DNA from: an uncultured Phascolarctobacterium sp.
GTDB lineage: Bacteria; Bacillota; Negativicutes; Acidaminococcales; Acidaminococcaceae
NCBI RefSeq assembly: GCF_937920985.1
Contig: NZ_CALDXR010000006.1
Coordinates: 1-64,000, forward strand
Length of the DNA: 64,000 nucleotides
Direction: 5' to 3'
The position numbers and the translations under genes were made by a program. The notes under the pieces are model-generated. The model saw only the letters and a program-made list of their open reading frames with translations, ran no database searches and was not told the DNA's origin. Of this stretch, positions 12,201 to 18,494 are shown one piece after another. How positions within the stretch are numbered: position 1 is the stretch's first letter; each line of letters starts with the position of its first letter.

Positions 12201-14851
12201 AAGTCTACCTGCTCTTCGCCAGTGGAAGAGAAGCAGTTATCCTTGGCATATGTAAAGAAAGCATCTGCTGCCTTGCTCAAGGCATCAGCCTTAGCTTCAA
12301 TATCAGCATGATTTTCGCCTTTATAGGCAGCCTTAACTTTGGCGCAGGCATCCTTAACCTCCTGCACCATGCGGTTGATACGATTATATTCAAAGCTGCT
12401 GTTGGCAGCAATATTTACCTTACCACCGGTAAGCGTAACGTTGGTAGCAGTAGAGCCCTTTGCTTCCTCGCCACCTGCAACGGTTACGGTTGCAGTATTA
12501 TCCAGCTTGCTGTAAAGCACAGACGCATTAACAAGCGCTTTGTTGCTGGTATCCTTATCATAGTTATTGCTCTTGCCGGTAATTTGCATCTTGGTATCTT
12601 CAATAACACTTTTTGCAGTGATATCAAGATCTTTTTTAGCAGTGAGCGCAACACCCTGACCGATTTTCACATCAGCAGTATTGCTTTCCACCGCAACACC
12701 CACGCTGACGCCGGTGCTCATGAAATCTGCCAGCTTATCCCACGGTTTAGGCTGCGTCGGCGTAGAAGGAGTAGACGGCGCGTTAAGCTTATCCTTCAGC
12801 TTTTGTGGCGTGTATTTGGCGTTGGCCAGCCAGTTTGTGATACCGCCCAAAACTTTATCCTTGGCACCACCTTCACCAATAAGCGAATCTAAGGACTGCG
12901 AGCCTTTGATATTGGTAACAAGGCCCTTCATAAAGTACGAAGAACCCATAGCGTTATTGGCACTGACAGTATTATCCGTCAAAACATTTTCAGCATTAAT
13001 CGCCAGGCTTCCATCCTTACTGGTTACGTTGCCGTTGATATTGACATTTGCCTTGCTATCGTAATCGGTTACGTTGATAGCGGTAGCAATAACAGCCTTT
13101 TCACCTGTGCTTACCTCTGCCTTGGTAATCACACTGTTCACAGATTTCGCTTCAATGTTGACGTCCTTTTGCAAATCAGTCATCTTCGCAGTCTTGCCAA
13201 TGGTAACACTGCTCTTATTGTCACCTGTAGTGATATTCAATGCAACGTTGAGCGGATTGGGATTATCAGCAAAAACCATGGTGGTGTCTTTAGCTTCGCT
13301 GTTCACCTTGCTGTCGGCCAAGGCAGTAACGGACGTGCCACCTTTGGATTTCAATTCGCCGTCAATATTTACTGCTGCCTCATTATGTGTTTCACTGTAG
13401 GTTACAGCAGCTGCCGGGATGATGTTGGTGCCTGCTACGTTCATAACCTTCAGCAAAGCAGTGCTGGCGCCTGCGCCAGCTTCCACGCTGCTGTTCGCTT
13501 TGATATTCAGCGCTGGCTTAACAACCTTGCCCTCGCTGACGGTATCAGTGCCAGTGGCGTTGATAACAGCATTCTGGCCTACGTTGACCTCGGCCTTGCT
13601 GTTTAACACTGCATAGGAAGCATCAAGATTAGCTGTAAGTGCGCCCACAATATTAGAAGTAATGTTGTGGGCGTTCAGCACGCTGCTTTCCGCACTCACA
13701 TAACGGTTCACTGCATCGGCAGTAACATCAACCTGCTTTGCTTCTACCTTGCCATCAACATTGACGGTGGCATTAGTAGTAACAATCTGCCCATAAAGAT
13801 GGGAATTAGTAGTAGTGGAGGGAGTATAATCTTCTTTGTATTGGTCGGATTCTTCAACTACAACATTATTCAATGCCTTCGCGCTCAGCTTGGCATTGCC
13901 TGCAGCATTTACTTCTGCGCCATTAGCAACACTAAGCTCGGCTTCCACCTTAGCGCCGGTAATCTTGCTGAAGTCATCAAGCATGCTGTAGTTATCATTA
14001 TAGTTGTTAGAAGCTGCGAGAACGATATCGCCGCTGCCTGTTTTTTTCGCAGTAAGTGCAGTACCAGACAGACCGGATTTAACTTTATCAATGTTGACAA
14101 TATCCTTAAAATTAACAACACCTGTACTAATAGACGCACCCGTTGCCGTTGCGCCTGCAGCTACATCACCGATATTGCTATTACTTATATTTTTGCCCAC
14201 GCCAATCTTGGCAGCACGCAGATTAACAGCGTTAACGGCATTAACCTTGCCTAATACGCTGATAGTGCCGCTGGCGTTGATGGGAATCTGGGCAAAGCCT
14301 TCATCCTTGATTATGGTATCAAACTTATCTGTAGTATCGAATTGCTTATATTCATCAAATTTAGTCTTGGTCGGCGTAGCAACATAAAGCGCACCAGCGT
14401 TAATCACACCGGTTTTGCCCACAGCCATACCGTCGGAGCTGAAGAAGAAAAGGTTACCGCCAATCTTTTTGTTTTGGATAGCATTGACAGTACCATTAAT
14501 ATCAATGCGCGAATCAACAAAGTTAACAAGATTAGCAGCACTATCGCTTTCTTTGCTCATGCCAAAGTACATGTTCGCAATATTATTAGCGTCCAGCTGG
14601 AATTCAGCAAACTTGTTAATTGCTACATTGCCAACAACATTTTCTGCAAAAATATTGGTAACAGGGCTAGTAGCCAGATTAGTATTAGGAGCATCCGCTC
14701 TTGTAATCGTGCTCGCCAGTGCAGCTACAGGCTGCATTACGAAGCCGATGGCCGTAACAGCGCTGACGATTTTCTGTGCAGCGGAATCTTTCGCAATAGC
14801 GCTCAAGCTGAGCCGTTCCGCGCTACGCAGGAACTTACGGTTGACCTTCAT
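1..14851 (-). CDS. Giant LktA-like filamentous adhesin (3' end outside window)
   Basis: The reading frame is open from the ATG at 14851 to base 1, at least 4950 codons, with no stop or frameshift that I could find. A strong ribosome site (AAGGAGGG) lies 7 bases before the ATG. The N-terminus has a long basic signal region (residues 1-47, ending near MQPVAALA), followed by segments such as NVVGNVAINKFAEFQLDA and NKKIGGNLFFFSSDGMAVGK, which resemble the secretion domain of two-partner-secretion/LktA-family exoproteins. The rest is mostly short glycine-, alanine-, asparagine- and valine-rich turns (for example AGKDVNVTTGSI) typical of a right-handed beta-helix. Charged, probably helical insertions interrupt it, at about bases 1200-1560, 4020-4140 and 12130-12400. 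It is likely exported to the cell surface; no TpsB-type outer-membrane partner is visible. The family name is from memory of the N-terminus; the surface beta-helix call is firmer. Confidence 0.85.
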   Translation of the reverse strand, partial: MKVNRKFLRSAERLSLSAIAKDSAAQKIVSAVTAIGFVMQPVAALASTITRADAPNTNLATSPVTNIFAENVVGNVAINKFAEFQLDANNIANMYFGMSKESDSAANLVNFVDSRIDINGTVNAIQNKKIGGNLFFFSSDGMAVGKTGVINAGALYVATPTKTKFDEYKQFDTTDKFDTIIKDEGFAQIPINASGTISVLGKVNAVNAVNLRAAKIGVGKNISNSNIGDVAAGATATGASISTGVVNFKDIVNIDKVKSGLSGTALTAKKTGSGDIVLAASNNYNDNYSMLDDFSKITGAKVEAELSVANGAEVNAAGNAKLSAKALNNVVVEESDQYKEDYTPSTTTNSHLYGQIVTTNATVNVDGKVEAKQVDVTADAVNRYVSAESSVLNAHNITSNIVGALTANLDASYAVLNSKAEVNVGQNAVINATGTDTVSEGKVVKPALNIKANSSVEAGAGASTALLKVMNVAGTNIIPAAAVTYSETHNEAAVNIDGELKSKGGTSVTALADSKVNSEAKDTTMVFADNPNPLNVALNITTGDNKSSVTIGKTAKMTDLQKDVNIEAKSVNSVITKAEVSTGEKAVIATAINVTDYDSKANVNINGNVTSKDGSLAINAENVLTDNTVSANNAMGSSYFMKGLVTNIKGSQSLDSLIGEGGAKDKVLGGITNWLANAKYTPQKLKDKLNAPSTPSTPTQPKPWDKLADFMSTGVSVGVAVESNTADVKIGQGVALTAKKDLDITAKSVIEDTKMQITGKSNNYDKDTSNKALVNASVLYSKLDNTATVTVAGGEEAKGSTATNVTLTGGKVNIAANSSFEYNRINRMVQEVKDACAKVKAAYKGENHADIEAKADALSKAADAFFTYAKDNCFSSTGEEQVDFMDLFGGQKFKDFTDACSALTSALGDEATDIAVGPINVVSAAAAFANPNSYLNFSAGSANGGKSGPGEGEKPATIALAGSAVATDLGNNARVLIGKNANIKAGNELAMKAASKQFDVSLAGKLGLNGGGKNAAGGTFAVGLADANSLVAVAQGAKLTAGSIDIGAENKIDHIQLSLGAGKGATSGVSGMVGYLEGASNSLVSVDDEAVINAGTGAVNLNAKNDTNVYSAAGAVAMGETAGIGVAATITNFDRYTYAAIGDNGYTAPPQATAEQEDSGSDSGDTSNKLGEDANADRSKEAEKLANTAAEKRATLQQLVQNASGLRQGTDDGKNYTEQADFFGSKTAADTKGSINAGSFKVNAETGGKIINVAVAGGVSTADDSGEVGIFDKLGNFVSNKTNALTNKLHALDHKVAGKINGLMDRQTEAQRVLPTDQTPKATPSGQQSSVTIAGAGSAAINLLDGDTGALVDNVKINIAKDTTENKNITVTAKDSAMMVAAGGAAGISWKNLTKDNNANSNNAAFGGTVAVNDIDSQTLAVISNSEIENAAAIINNAQKSGSLAAAGLGLALAKNSAGGNGGTNIAATVNASVNIADNTAYALLQNNKVNTDTVSGKDERATSITNTVFDNDIQITGGVNTSLSIGGDNAFVGGATVAYGSLKNDVQAAILGGTYDKITTADVKATTNMTQVGVAANVSVAAGAKTSYAFSGNSAYNKLDNYANATVEGVTLTGESLNVAAYDTNESANTQAEYLKARGLDADGSAYLEQVKQAADESGDSDKPTNVDTTRGGNVIVTGAVSVGVTTGNDGGSAAASVTVSDIDNDYNAKIKDSNITTTGKGNGDALVGTNVNAASHTVLAGFAAGVAGTAGSFGVGGSANWQSLNNDITATVENSKLVTPKTDIKAESGALAVNVAGQIGVTAGSNSKVGAGLAVAYNSLNNTTGAYVKGSEISGANDDVSSILNVDAANKGNVYSVGAAVTAGTANALNGVVVVNKGKNDVEAAIDKYDGENAKTDGGRTKLNNMSKVAVKSSDDSNQLAVVGAVSVSAGSNAKFAAGGSVAYNEIGNITGSAGEKKQTNKAAINNADITTTDDGQISVNAIDRATLTTISVGTSITTGNVAFSGAGSAAMIKKDTDTELVNTNINKDKNNAATVQATADSKGKITTVAVVAAGAKDAAIGAGIAVNQLDADTNTTVANGEYKVKGFTAEAKSDSSILSVGVAGGVAKTAGIAGNIGVNLLANDTKAAIDGAKINADGTLAVIAKSKDTLQNFAGAFGVAAGGQAGVGMGVAYNEISGTTESIVNNAELTAAGNDAGVAVNERNKDNDNVVSDNTRTGVIIAADAEHNLTNVAVSAGVAVSADVGVGVAGTVTVNRILGATNAKATGSSINAELTDRSKADVYVAANDATKSESHVGSLGVGGGADGGAGFGLASDTGVVSRNVTAMIDGGSKKKLVNGNSIDVAALNKAKMSTNSYGIAAAGGAYGAGAGAGTVSVAKLDAETTAAVKNIQGTNNGLAITADHVNDITLRSAAAAASGALVSAAGGAGIGVVDDDSKTVAELSGSKVTAETGDITVNAANKTDVTTAVFGVAASMVAGGLNVAVNNLDNTVSTLVKDNSNLQAQQGTFAAKADNIVKTSFVNGADAVGAAGVAVGVGVNTIDTGVITEISGSKITAGAIDVAATERLDVNQVVQNAALGGHGYSANVSVTTIGAAAADQYGDSETTDSDKKATFNTNDILDKANAAIAGQGTVGTFTDEEGKTGTNAAGMTFDKYAGSDGQKLNAAPGTTASKGSDKAAGVQAKVSNSTLQATGDTKVNAKRTVDAKLTSAQVAAGIAGNGIAASVAVLDVERKTGVTINNNSKLSGKNVTLGSAQDGTSKIDAYQVAAGAAFAGSAAYAQNSLHGANAITIDSSTVQATGDASSKGTLTVKAEDTSSAAVRTIGATAGAVAGGVLITNATNNSDNTVTIGGSKLIAGKDVYEKIYVPSTNDKPGYYKTNYDKVIGYNNIGKVDIASVKANSITAETYGGMVGIAAAQGIVALASDAGSSKVNVTGASGFLGNSVSLNATNKPAVRAEAQAYSGGLLAVAGVAVSKAKASGTVEAKVADGSSFAADNVEITANVTTQTAKDKNNNEYAVDNVSAKTIGATASGQYAAGFNTAYAENTMTVSVDVGKEQYNVNALKLKADNASVIAADTLGVTVGGYIASGSNWSDTKTNLTTSVKAAGVKENVYNRLGAVNISSSGYSAVNNDANGYGGGIVGFNPVAARSQNQITTNTTADVSGKWQNVGSLSVAANNADKLDILADSLTAAVVGASGTEIKNNVAHNANINVTGDITTSGKQSYIANNTLNHDVKLKGSGYGGGSINVNDMDNKLQYTAGVNINNATLSGTGSAGSIKALAYTDGKMDYTNTLKSAGVVPSTFASSKNVITYDNSIKVTDSNLSTAKADQDITLAATDETTATFDTTADTQGGAVGAASAATDNTLKRSNKITVTNGKILSTNDVNIYAGANLDGITSSLTYNVLADAYNKTVIPLATVPKAKNTMTQENQVSINGDIDSVRHVNFKAGKGMTTVSTSAREYNIYKGTSGSGSVTSTALGEVTPGETVVNYVDIASGKNVRAGIHNNLELTISGSTKVTNPEFDASGNVISGKEGSIDFSGIKVTTGAGQDWFNKEQNVAAGVVELQNGLYARLQEINDLLGQYASTSDEYSILNNERNRIITQMEENGFVKTSVEGGKTYKSIFDKISLPAVDVKDIVVSGGNINIEADKLQGSGSLTAQGAKNLTINNSSDLYLKINDLAIKDKGGVIRYNDAEVSKVDGFTGTMNTAAGTNADPKITVKSTGTSTNGLTKADIGIFGTVQNSTGDVLIQNSNYNINVDGNANISARNIELKADKGSVTQNSKGLLLIGGDPVTKYQFSDAIAKKIQSYVSNQAVNGKTTVNGKTTIDWLSNIDSYEDYKNALIAHKDDLGLTDAEVNEIRNYSVNKSSGIVAGNNVYISGLNVNLDGLVQSGYKNFKVTLDNAANKKISNLDRDYARNQTALTDQYVMSNDKYCVSTNAGAVYNSTTGAYDYTVKVYYNPATKELLTEAIEPNGGKIYITGALSSTGSGKLLAMDGTANIAIDTQKADRNLRVNKITNKDITGLISIKDTQKNTLTEYTTDGQKMSVKTTTLNKKGNATSTSTTQVNGSTTTYAPAKGMTINWTGGTSGDKKIIKWQYEKDFVFWGLIKYGTTKDFVENEEVKNGKTEVSSSSITGADPLGQGTVIKVNNSAKEYGVTTKDYNNHDESTYTPVVENKKYSGVSGKIFGYGNCTYTWTETQMHSTSSTYTIKGDKPINVGFMTGGSGDISVTSAKDMYLAGNISNATKADGSAIGNVTLNSIGGAISSVGSARVDADDLTAKAAKGISINHSALGNMAKLNIEATTGDVSINSDRGKLQFVGGNKGALSGNLVINAAGDITTASDTVLNGNRIDFTTLGAINAAIAPGQTLTSSDTMSASVNANAYGDITLTNSNGDMRIGHIASQNGDVSLTTSGSFIDAVGDSTLSDSESKLQKWQELGLINSNDKAEESAASAAAAKSERVQALENRAKQLAMADKKYTEDAQNAALAEYKALAEAYKTNGEAAFEGKNYSQDVKDWAKMYAEVDNSTAYGWSKNELLYAIQDSVLNAAPGQVLTVDKANVQGKNISLSAGKNIGIDGEATNIAYNEMGKLDNLKLLAQAKAGDLTWNDTDNRIEVRQQRQITVKLADGGKLNLQANTSNTANTGNVYLAGVKDTMLDISGTINTTQDVKLLSDNGVSMNNGSIVAKNLIIQGGKGNVGSKDAFIKTNISGNLEANTDTGYGVYLHQTAVGGKPAHVLTIQDAATGTLVLKADNGMQMTTEAGKNIGYLNANSINLQAANGDIGKADDGIRILENGAVINAKAENGSVYLQGAGTKDADLVVDSITAKGNAKLNLDGDVNFGNDTGNGSISAGGDVTVNGNNVNLNTGTVTAGGASNITAGKDVNVTTGSITSSGAGNITAGGDVNLSAGTVTAGGASNINAGKDVNVTTGSITSSGAG

Positions 14852-15175
14852 CTTAATTCCCTCCTTATTAGTGCCTGTCCAATATGCATAAAAAGCAATA
14901 ATCTTCTTAAATTAATCTTAGAGCATCCTCTGCAAAACAGCAATTAACTATAGGTTATGACCACCTGCTCGCAGCAAGACATATTCTATTAATTATTGGA
15001 AGAAAACATATAGATAAGCGTAAGATTATATTCAATCTTCTATATTTAATTATAGAGCCATCTTGCTTCAACGTCAACAAATTAATGTGTTTTTTTCTTA
15101 TATGAGTGATTGAACCTATAACAGCTTGATTAAATTGTCTAAAACTCATTAATAAATTGATTTTAAGATAATTTA

Positions 15176-15204
15176 TTGTCTCATCATTCATCCTGTGTTA
15201 TAAT
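15176..15204 (+). promoter_or_regulatory. Promoter of the LytTR gene
   Basis: TTGTCT (15176-15181), 17-bp spacer, TATAAT (15199-15204), 42 bases before the LytTR start. The 395-base divergent gap 14852-15246 holds this promoter and the adhesin ribosome site. I saw no convincing gene or adhesin promoter in the rest of that AT-rich stretch. Confidence 0.7.
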
Positions 15205-15246
15205 TAGAACAAAAAAATCAGCCAATGCTAAAAATGGAGGAACAAC

Positions 15247-15981
15247 ATGACAGATTGGAACAAGTGGCTTGAAAAGAGAGAGCTTTGTGCGGATAACATT
15301 CTCTATGTCTATCGACGTGACCGCAAAACCATCATCCATCGGGAGGATGGCGAAGAATTTGCGCTGTTTGCTCCCGTATATGCACTTTTAGCGCTCTTCC
15401 CGGAGGATGCCTTTCTGAGCATCAACAAGGGAATCGCCGTGAACAAAGCCAGAATCGTAAATATCAGCAGTGAAGGCGTCTATACCATATCTGACGGGCA
15501 AACCTTTCAGGGACGCAAACGCAACCTGAGCGCCCACCGCCAGCTGCGCAAGCAAATGGGTATCAACGCTCTGCCGGATGCACAACCTGCGGCAGCATCC
15601 ATAAGCTTTCTGGAAAAATGCACCCTGCTTGATGAAATGCCTCTGGCATATTGCATCATTGAGCTTGTTTTTGATGCCAATGGCCATGGTGTAGACTTTG
15701 TCTTCCGTTACTGCAATAAGGAAATGGCTCACATCGAGGGAGTTTCTATTGAAGAAATGCTAAACCGTTCTTTCTATGAGGTTTTTCGCAATGGTGACAA
15801 AAAATGGCTGGTAACCTACGCTGATGTGGCCCTTAATGGAAGCAAGCATCTTATACACGATTATAGTCCGGAGATAGGCAAACAGCTCGACATTTACTGC
15901 TATCAGCCGGAGCAGGGATTTTGCGCCTGTGTTCTGCAGGTCGCTGATAATATTAATAATGAAGGAAGTACCCAACAATGA
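15247..15981 (+). CDS. LytTR DNA-binding regulator with C-terminal PAS-like domain
   Basis: 244 aa. Residues about 15-105 follow the LytTR DNA-binding pattern: NILYVYRRDRKTIIH, then a segment around residue 55 (AFLSINKGIAVN) matching the conserved 'F.RIHRS..VN' stretch, then IVNIS and a final basic helix. Residues about 115-235 look like a PAS sensor fold (YCNKEMAHIEGVSIEEML). There is no receiver domain or membrane segment, so it is probably a one-component cytoplasmic regulator with an unknown ligand. GGAGG sits 7 bases before the ATG. It overlaps the next gene by four bases (ATGA), so the two are translated together. Its position, divergent from the giant adhesin, makes the adhesin a natural candidate target; that is inference. 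Confidence 0.75.
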   Translation: MTDWNKWLEKRELCADNILYVYRRDRKTIIHREDGEEFALFAPVYALLALFPEDAFLSINKGIAVNKARIVNISSEGVYTISDGQTFQGRKRNLSAHRQLRKQMGINALPDAQPAAASISFLEKCTLLDEMPLAYCIIELVFDANGHGVDFVFRYCNKEMAHIEGVSIEEMLNRSFYEVFRNGDKKWLVTYADVALNGSKHLIHDYSPEIGKQLDIYCYQPEQGFCACVLQVADNINNEGSTQQ

Positions 15982-16475
15982 ACAGTCAAGAATATTTACA
16001 GCAACTGGAGCAACGTCTTGCTCACTATTATGATAAGAAGCCATTACCGAAAGCGCCGGCGTTTGTCCTTGCAGCAGAGCTTAACGCCGCGGATGAAGGC
16101 TATTTCATCGTGCCTTCTTTAAAGACCTACAGCGTGCAGCACAACGAATATCTTTATGCAGCACGCTTCGACAAGCAGCTCACTGCCGAAATGGCTGCGC
16201 CCTATCTGCAGTTCACCAAGGATGCTATGGCAGCACTCAAAACTACTACCGAGCACATGAGCAGTATCTATGCCCTCGTGCTTATCTGTGAAGAAGGCAT
16301 TAAGGAAAAGGTCTTGGCAGACCTGCAGAAGCTCAAGCAGCACAAGGACTACTGCTTTACGCTGAAAGGCTGGTCAGACCTCGCTTTATACCTCGTAGAC
16401 ATCCCTGCGCAGAGGCTTTATTGCAACAAAGCAGGCGTTAAAGAAAAGGCTATTTTCGAGTTCCCAAAAGGTTGA
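15978..16475 (+). CDS. Hypothetical protein co-transcribed with the LytTR regulator
   Basis: 165 aa, not recognised. It starts inside the last codons of the LytTR/PAS gene (ATGA overlap) and ends before an intrinsic terminator, so the two form a two-gene operon. There is no signal peptide or membrane segment. The protein has an alternating alpha/beta pattern with an N-terminal helix (YLQQLEQRLAHYYDKK) and a middle rich in charged residues. It could be a partner or small sensor acting with the regulator, but nothing in the sequence proves that. Confidence 0.7.
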   Translation: MNSQEYLQQLEQRLAHYYDKKPLPKAPAFVLAAELNAADEGYFIVPSLKTYSVQHNEYLYAARFDKQLTAEMAAPYLQFTKDAMAALKTTTEHMSSIYALVLICEEGIKEKVLADLQKLKQHKDYCFTLKGWSDLALYLVDIPAQRLYCNKAGVKEKAIFEFPKG

Positions 16476-16533
16476 CATCTGTCAATTTATACGAAACAAT
16501 TTATTCCTCCGAGGAAACACTTAAAATCTTTCG

Positions 16534-16590
16534 GCTGTTAAGCATTTGCACATTTTGTACAAATCTTAACAGCTTTTTCGCTTTTTTAAG
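16534..16590 (+). terminator. Intrinsic terminator after the LytTR operon
   Basis: Stem GCTGTTAAG (16534-16542) / CTTAACAGC (16565-16573) with a 22-base loop that can itself pair (GCACATTTTGTAC), followed by T-rich sequence to 16587. Confidence 0.7.
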
Positions 16591-16599
16591 TTAATAAAT

Positions 16600-16614
16600 A
16601 ATTCTGTGACAATT
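16600..16614. promoter_or_regulatory. Possible CodY box upstream of cstA
   Basis: AATTCTGTGACAATT matches the CodY consensus AATTTTCWGAAAATT at 12 of 15 positions and ends two bases before the cstA -35 element. codY itself is in this window. Three mismatches are within the range seen at real sites, but such matches also occur by chance in AT-rich DNA. Confidence 0.35.
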
Positions 16615-16616
16615 CG

Positions 16617-16644
16617 TTGACAATAAGCCTAATTGTGGTATACT
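16617..16644 (+). promoter_or_regulatory. Promoter of cstA
   Basis: Perfect TTGACA (16617-16622), 16-bp spacer, TATACT (16639-16644). The start would fall near 16651, giving a leader of about 94 bases before cstA. Confidence 0.8.
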
Positions 16645-16744
16645 ATTTCTATGTTGCACATAAGATATAGAGTGCACTAGTAGCTATCATTTTCTAAATT
16701 ATTTATTTTGCAATGATGCAAAAGGGAAAGAAAGGATGTTATTT

Positions 16745-18361
16745 ATGAGTGGTTTATTGTTGCTTGTAGGCTCAATGGTTATCTTCTTTGTTGCCTACGT
16801 AACCTATGGTTCCTGGCTGTGTAAAAAGTGGGGTGTTGACCCTACCCGTAAAACTCCGGCTGAGAGATTGTGCGATAACGTCGACTATATGCCGACCAAG
16901 CCCGCTGTATTGATGGGACATCACTTCTCCTCCATCGCCGGCGCCGGTCCTATCGTTGGTCCTATCACCGCTGCTGTATTCGGTTGGGTTCCTGTAATGC
17001 TGTGGATTTTAATCGGCAGTATCTTCTTCGGCGGCGTGCATGACTTCGGTGCTCTGTACTCCTCCATCCGTTTTGACGGCAAAACTATCGGTCAGATTAT
17101 CGATGCAACTCTGGGCAAGAGCGGTAAGTTCCTCTTCTCCATTTTCGCATATGTAACTCTGCTGGTTGTTATCGCTGCTTTCGCTAACATCGTAGCCGCT
17201 ACCTTCGTAGCAAGCCCGCAGGCTGCAACCGCTTCCCTGCTGTTCATCGTGCTGGCTGTTATCTTCGGCTTCTCCGTATATCGCTGTGGCCTGAGCCTCG
17301 GCGTAGGCACCGTTATCGGTGTTATCATGCTGGTTGTTGCCATCGCTATCGGCAACATGTATCCGCTGCACCTGTCCAAAAACGTTTGGGTTTGCATCCT
17401 GATGGTTTATATCTTCGTTGCTTCCATCGCTCCTGTTTGGATTCTGCTGCAACCTCGTGACTATCTGAACTCCTTCCTGCTGTATGCCTGCATCGCATTC
17501 GCTCTGGTTGGTATTGCAATTTATCAGCCTTCCATGCAGCTGCCGGCATTCACCACCTTTGATCCTTCCGGCAAAGGCACTAACCCGATGTTCCCGATGC
17601 TGTTCGTAACCGTTGCCTGCGGTGCCATCAGTGGCTTCCACTCCCTGGTATCCTCCGGTACTACCTCCAAACAGCTCGATAGCGAAGGCAATGCTAAGCT
17701 CATCGGCTACGGCTCCATGTTGCTTGAAGGCGTTCTGGCTGTAGTTGCAGTTGTTGCTGTAGGCTATGTTGGCGGCGACAAGCTGACCGAGCTGCTGAAA
17801 AACGGTGGTCCTGTAAACGTATTCGCTGACGGCGTTGGTACCTTCATGACCAAGCTCGGCTTCTCCTTCGGCGTAGCTAAAGGCTTCGTTGCTCTAACCA
17901 TCTCCGCTTTCGCTATGACTACTCTGGATACTGCAACCCGTCTGGGCCGCTTCATTTTCCAGGAGCTGTTCACTAAGGTTGATCCGAAAACCGGCGAAGC
18001 TCAAGGCAATGTTCTCACCAACCCGTTTGTTGCTACTCTGATTACCGTTGTACTGTCCGGTTATATGTCTCTTGGCTCCTACCTCACCATCTGGCCGATC
18101 TTCGGTGCTGCTAACCAGCTGTTGGCTGCCCTCTCCCTGTTGGCTGTTGGTGTATGGCTGAAGAGCGTTGGCCGTGACAATCTGATGGTTCTCATCCCGA
18201 TGGCATTTATGTTCTGTGTAACTTTGGTTGCACTGGCACAAATCATCTTCGCTAACATGGCAGCTCATATCATTACCGCTGCATTGGGTTCTGTACTCTT
18301 CATCCTGGCAATTGCACTGTTCCTGGAAGCAAGAAAGTATCTCTTCGGTGGTGCAAAATAA
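16745..18361 (+). CDS. cstA: CstA-family peptide/pyruvate transporter
   Basis: About 538 aa, a polytopic inner-membrane protein with roughly fifteen hydrophobic segments. Family hallmarks include the early cytoplasmic stretch KTPAERLCDNVDYMPTKP, the following HHFSSIAGAGPIVGPI, and GGVHDFGALYSSIR. CstA proteins take up peptides or, in some members, pyruvate during carbon limitation. This is the short form, lacking the longer C-terminus of the Escherichia coli protein. I place the start at 16745, because the ribosome site AAAGG (16731-16735) is then at a normal distance; the in-frame ATG at 16736 directly abuts it. It is a single-gene unit with its own promoter and a strong terminator, and possibly CodY control. 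Confidence 0.9.
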   Translation: MSGLLLLVGSMVIFFVAYVTYGSWLCKKWGVDPTRKTPAERLCDNVDYMPTKPAVLMGHHFSSIAGAGPIVGPITAAVFGWVPVMLWILIGSIFFGGVHDFGALYSSIRFDGKTIGQIIDATLGKSGKFLFSIFAYVTLLVVIAAFANIVAATFVASPQAATASLLFIVLAVIFGFSVYRCGLSLGVGTVIGVIMLVVAIAIGNMYPLHLSKNVWVCILMVYIFVASIAPVWILLQPRDYLNSFLLYACIAFALVGIAIYQPSMQLPAFTTFDPSGKGTNPMFPMLFVTVACGAISGFHSLVSSGTTSKQLDSEGNAKLIGYGSMLLEGVLAVVAVVAVGYVGGDKLTELLKNGGPVNVFADGVGTFMTKLGFSFGVAKGFVALTISAFAMTTLDTATRLGRFIFQELFTKVDPKTGEAQGNVLTNPFVATLITVVLSGYMSLGSYLTIWPIFGAANQLLAALSLLAVGVWLKSVGRDNLMVLIPMAFMFCVTLVALAQIIFANMAAHIITAALGSVLFILAIALFLEARKYLFGGAK

Positions 18362-18398
18362 CCAAATATGCTCTAAGCATTAAACACTGAACGTGTTC

Positions 18399-18447
18399 AA
18401 TGGCTGTTACGAATTTCGTAATGAAGTACGTAACAGCCATTTTTTTG
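18399..18447 (+). terminator. Intrinsic terminator of cstA
   Basis: Perfect 13-bp stem AATGGCTGTTACG (18399-18411) / CGTAACAGCCATT (18429-18441) followed by a T run. Confidence 0.9.
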
Positions 18448-18476
18448 TTGATATTTTATACTATATATAGTATCAT
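18448..18476 (+). promoter_or_regulatory. hicAB promoter with embedded palindromic operator
   Basis: TTGATA (18448-18453), 17-bp spacer, TATCAT (18471-18476). A perfect 16-bp palindrome, ATACTATATATAGTAT (18458-18473), fills the spacer and overlaps the -10 element. That is where an autorepressing antitoxin would bind. Confidence 0.65.
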
Positions 18477-18494
18477 AAAGAAAGAAGGTATATT

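Noticed and set aside
14955..15191. 78-residue minus-strand ORF in the divergent intergenic region
   Set aside because: No ribosome site of note and no family resemblance; it overlaps the LytTR promoter.
17009..17641. 210-residue minus-strand ORF opposite cstA
   Set aside because: It is antisense to an intact transporter gene and has low-complexity composition (Asn, Gln, Asp) typical of a shadow frame.
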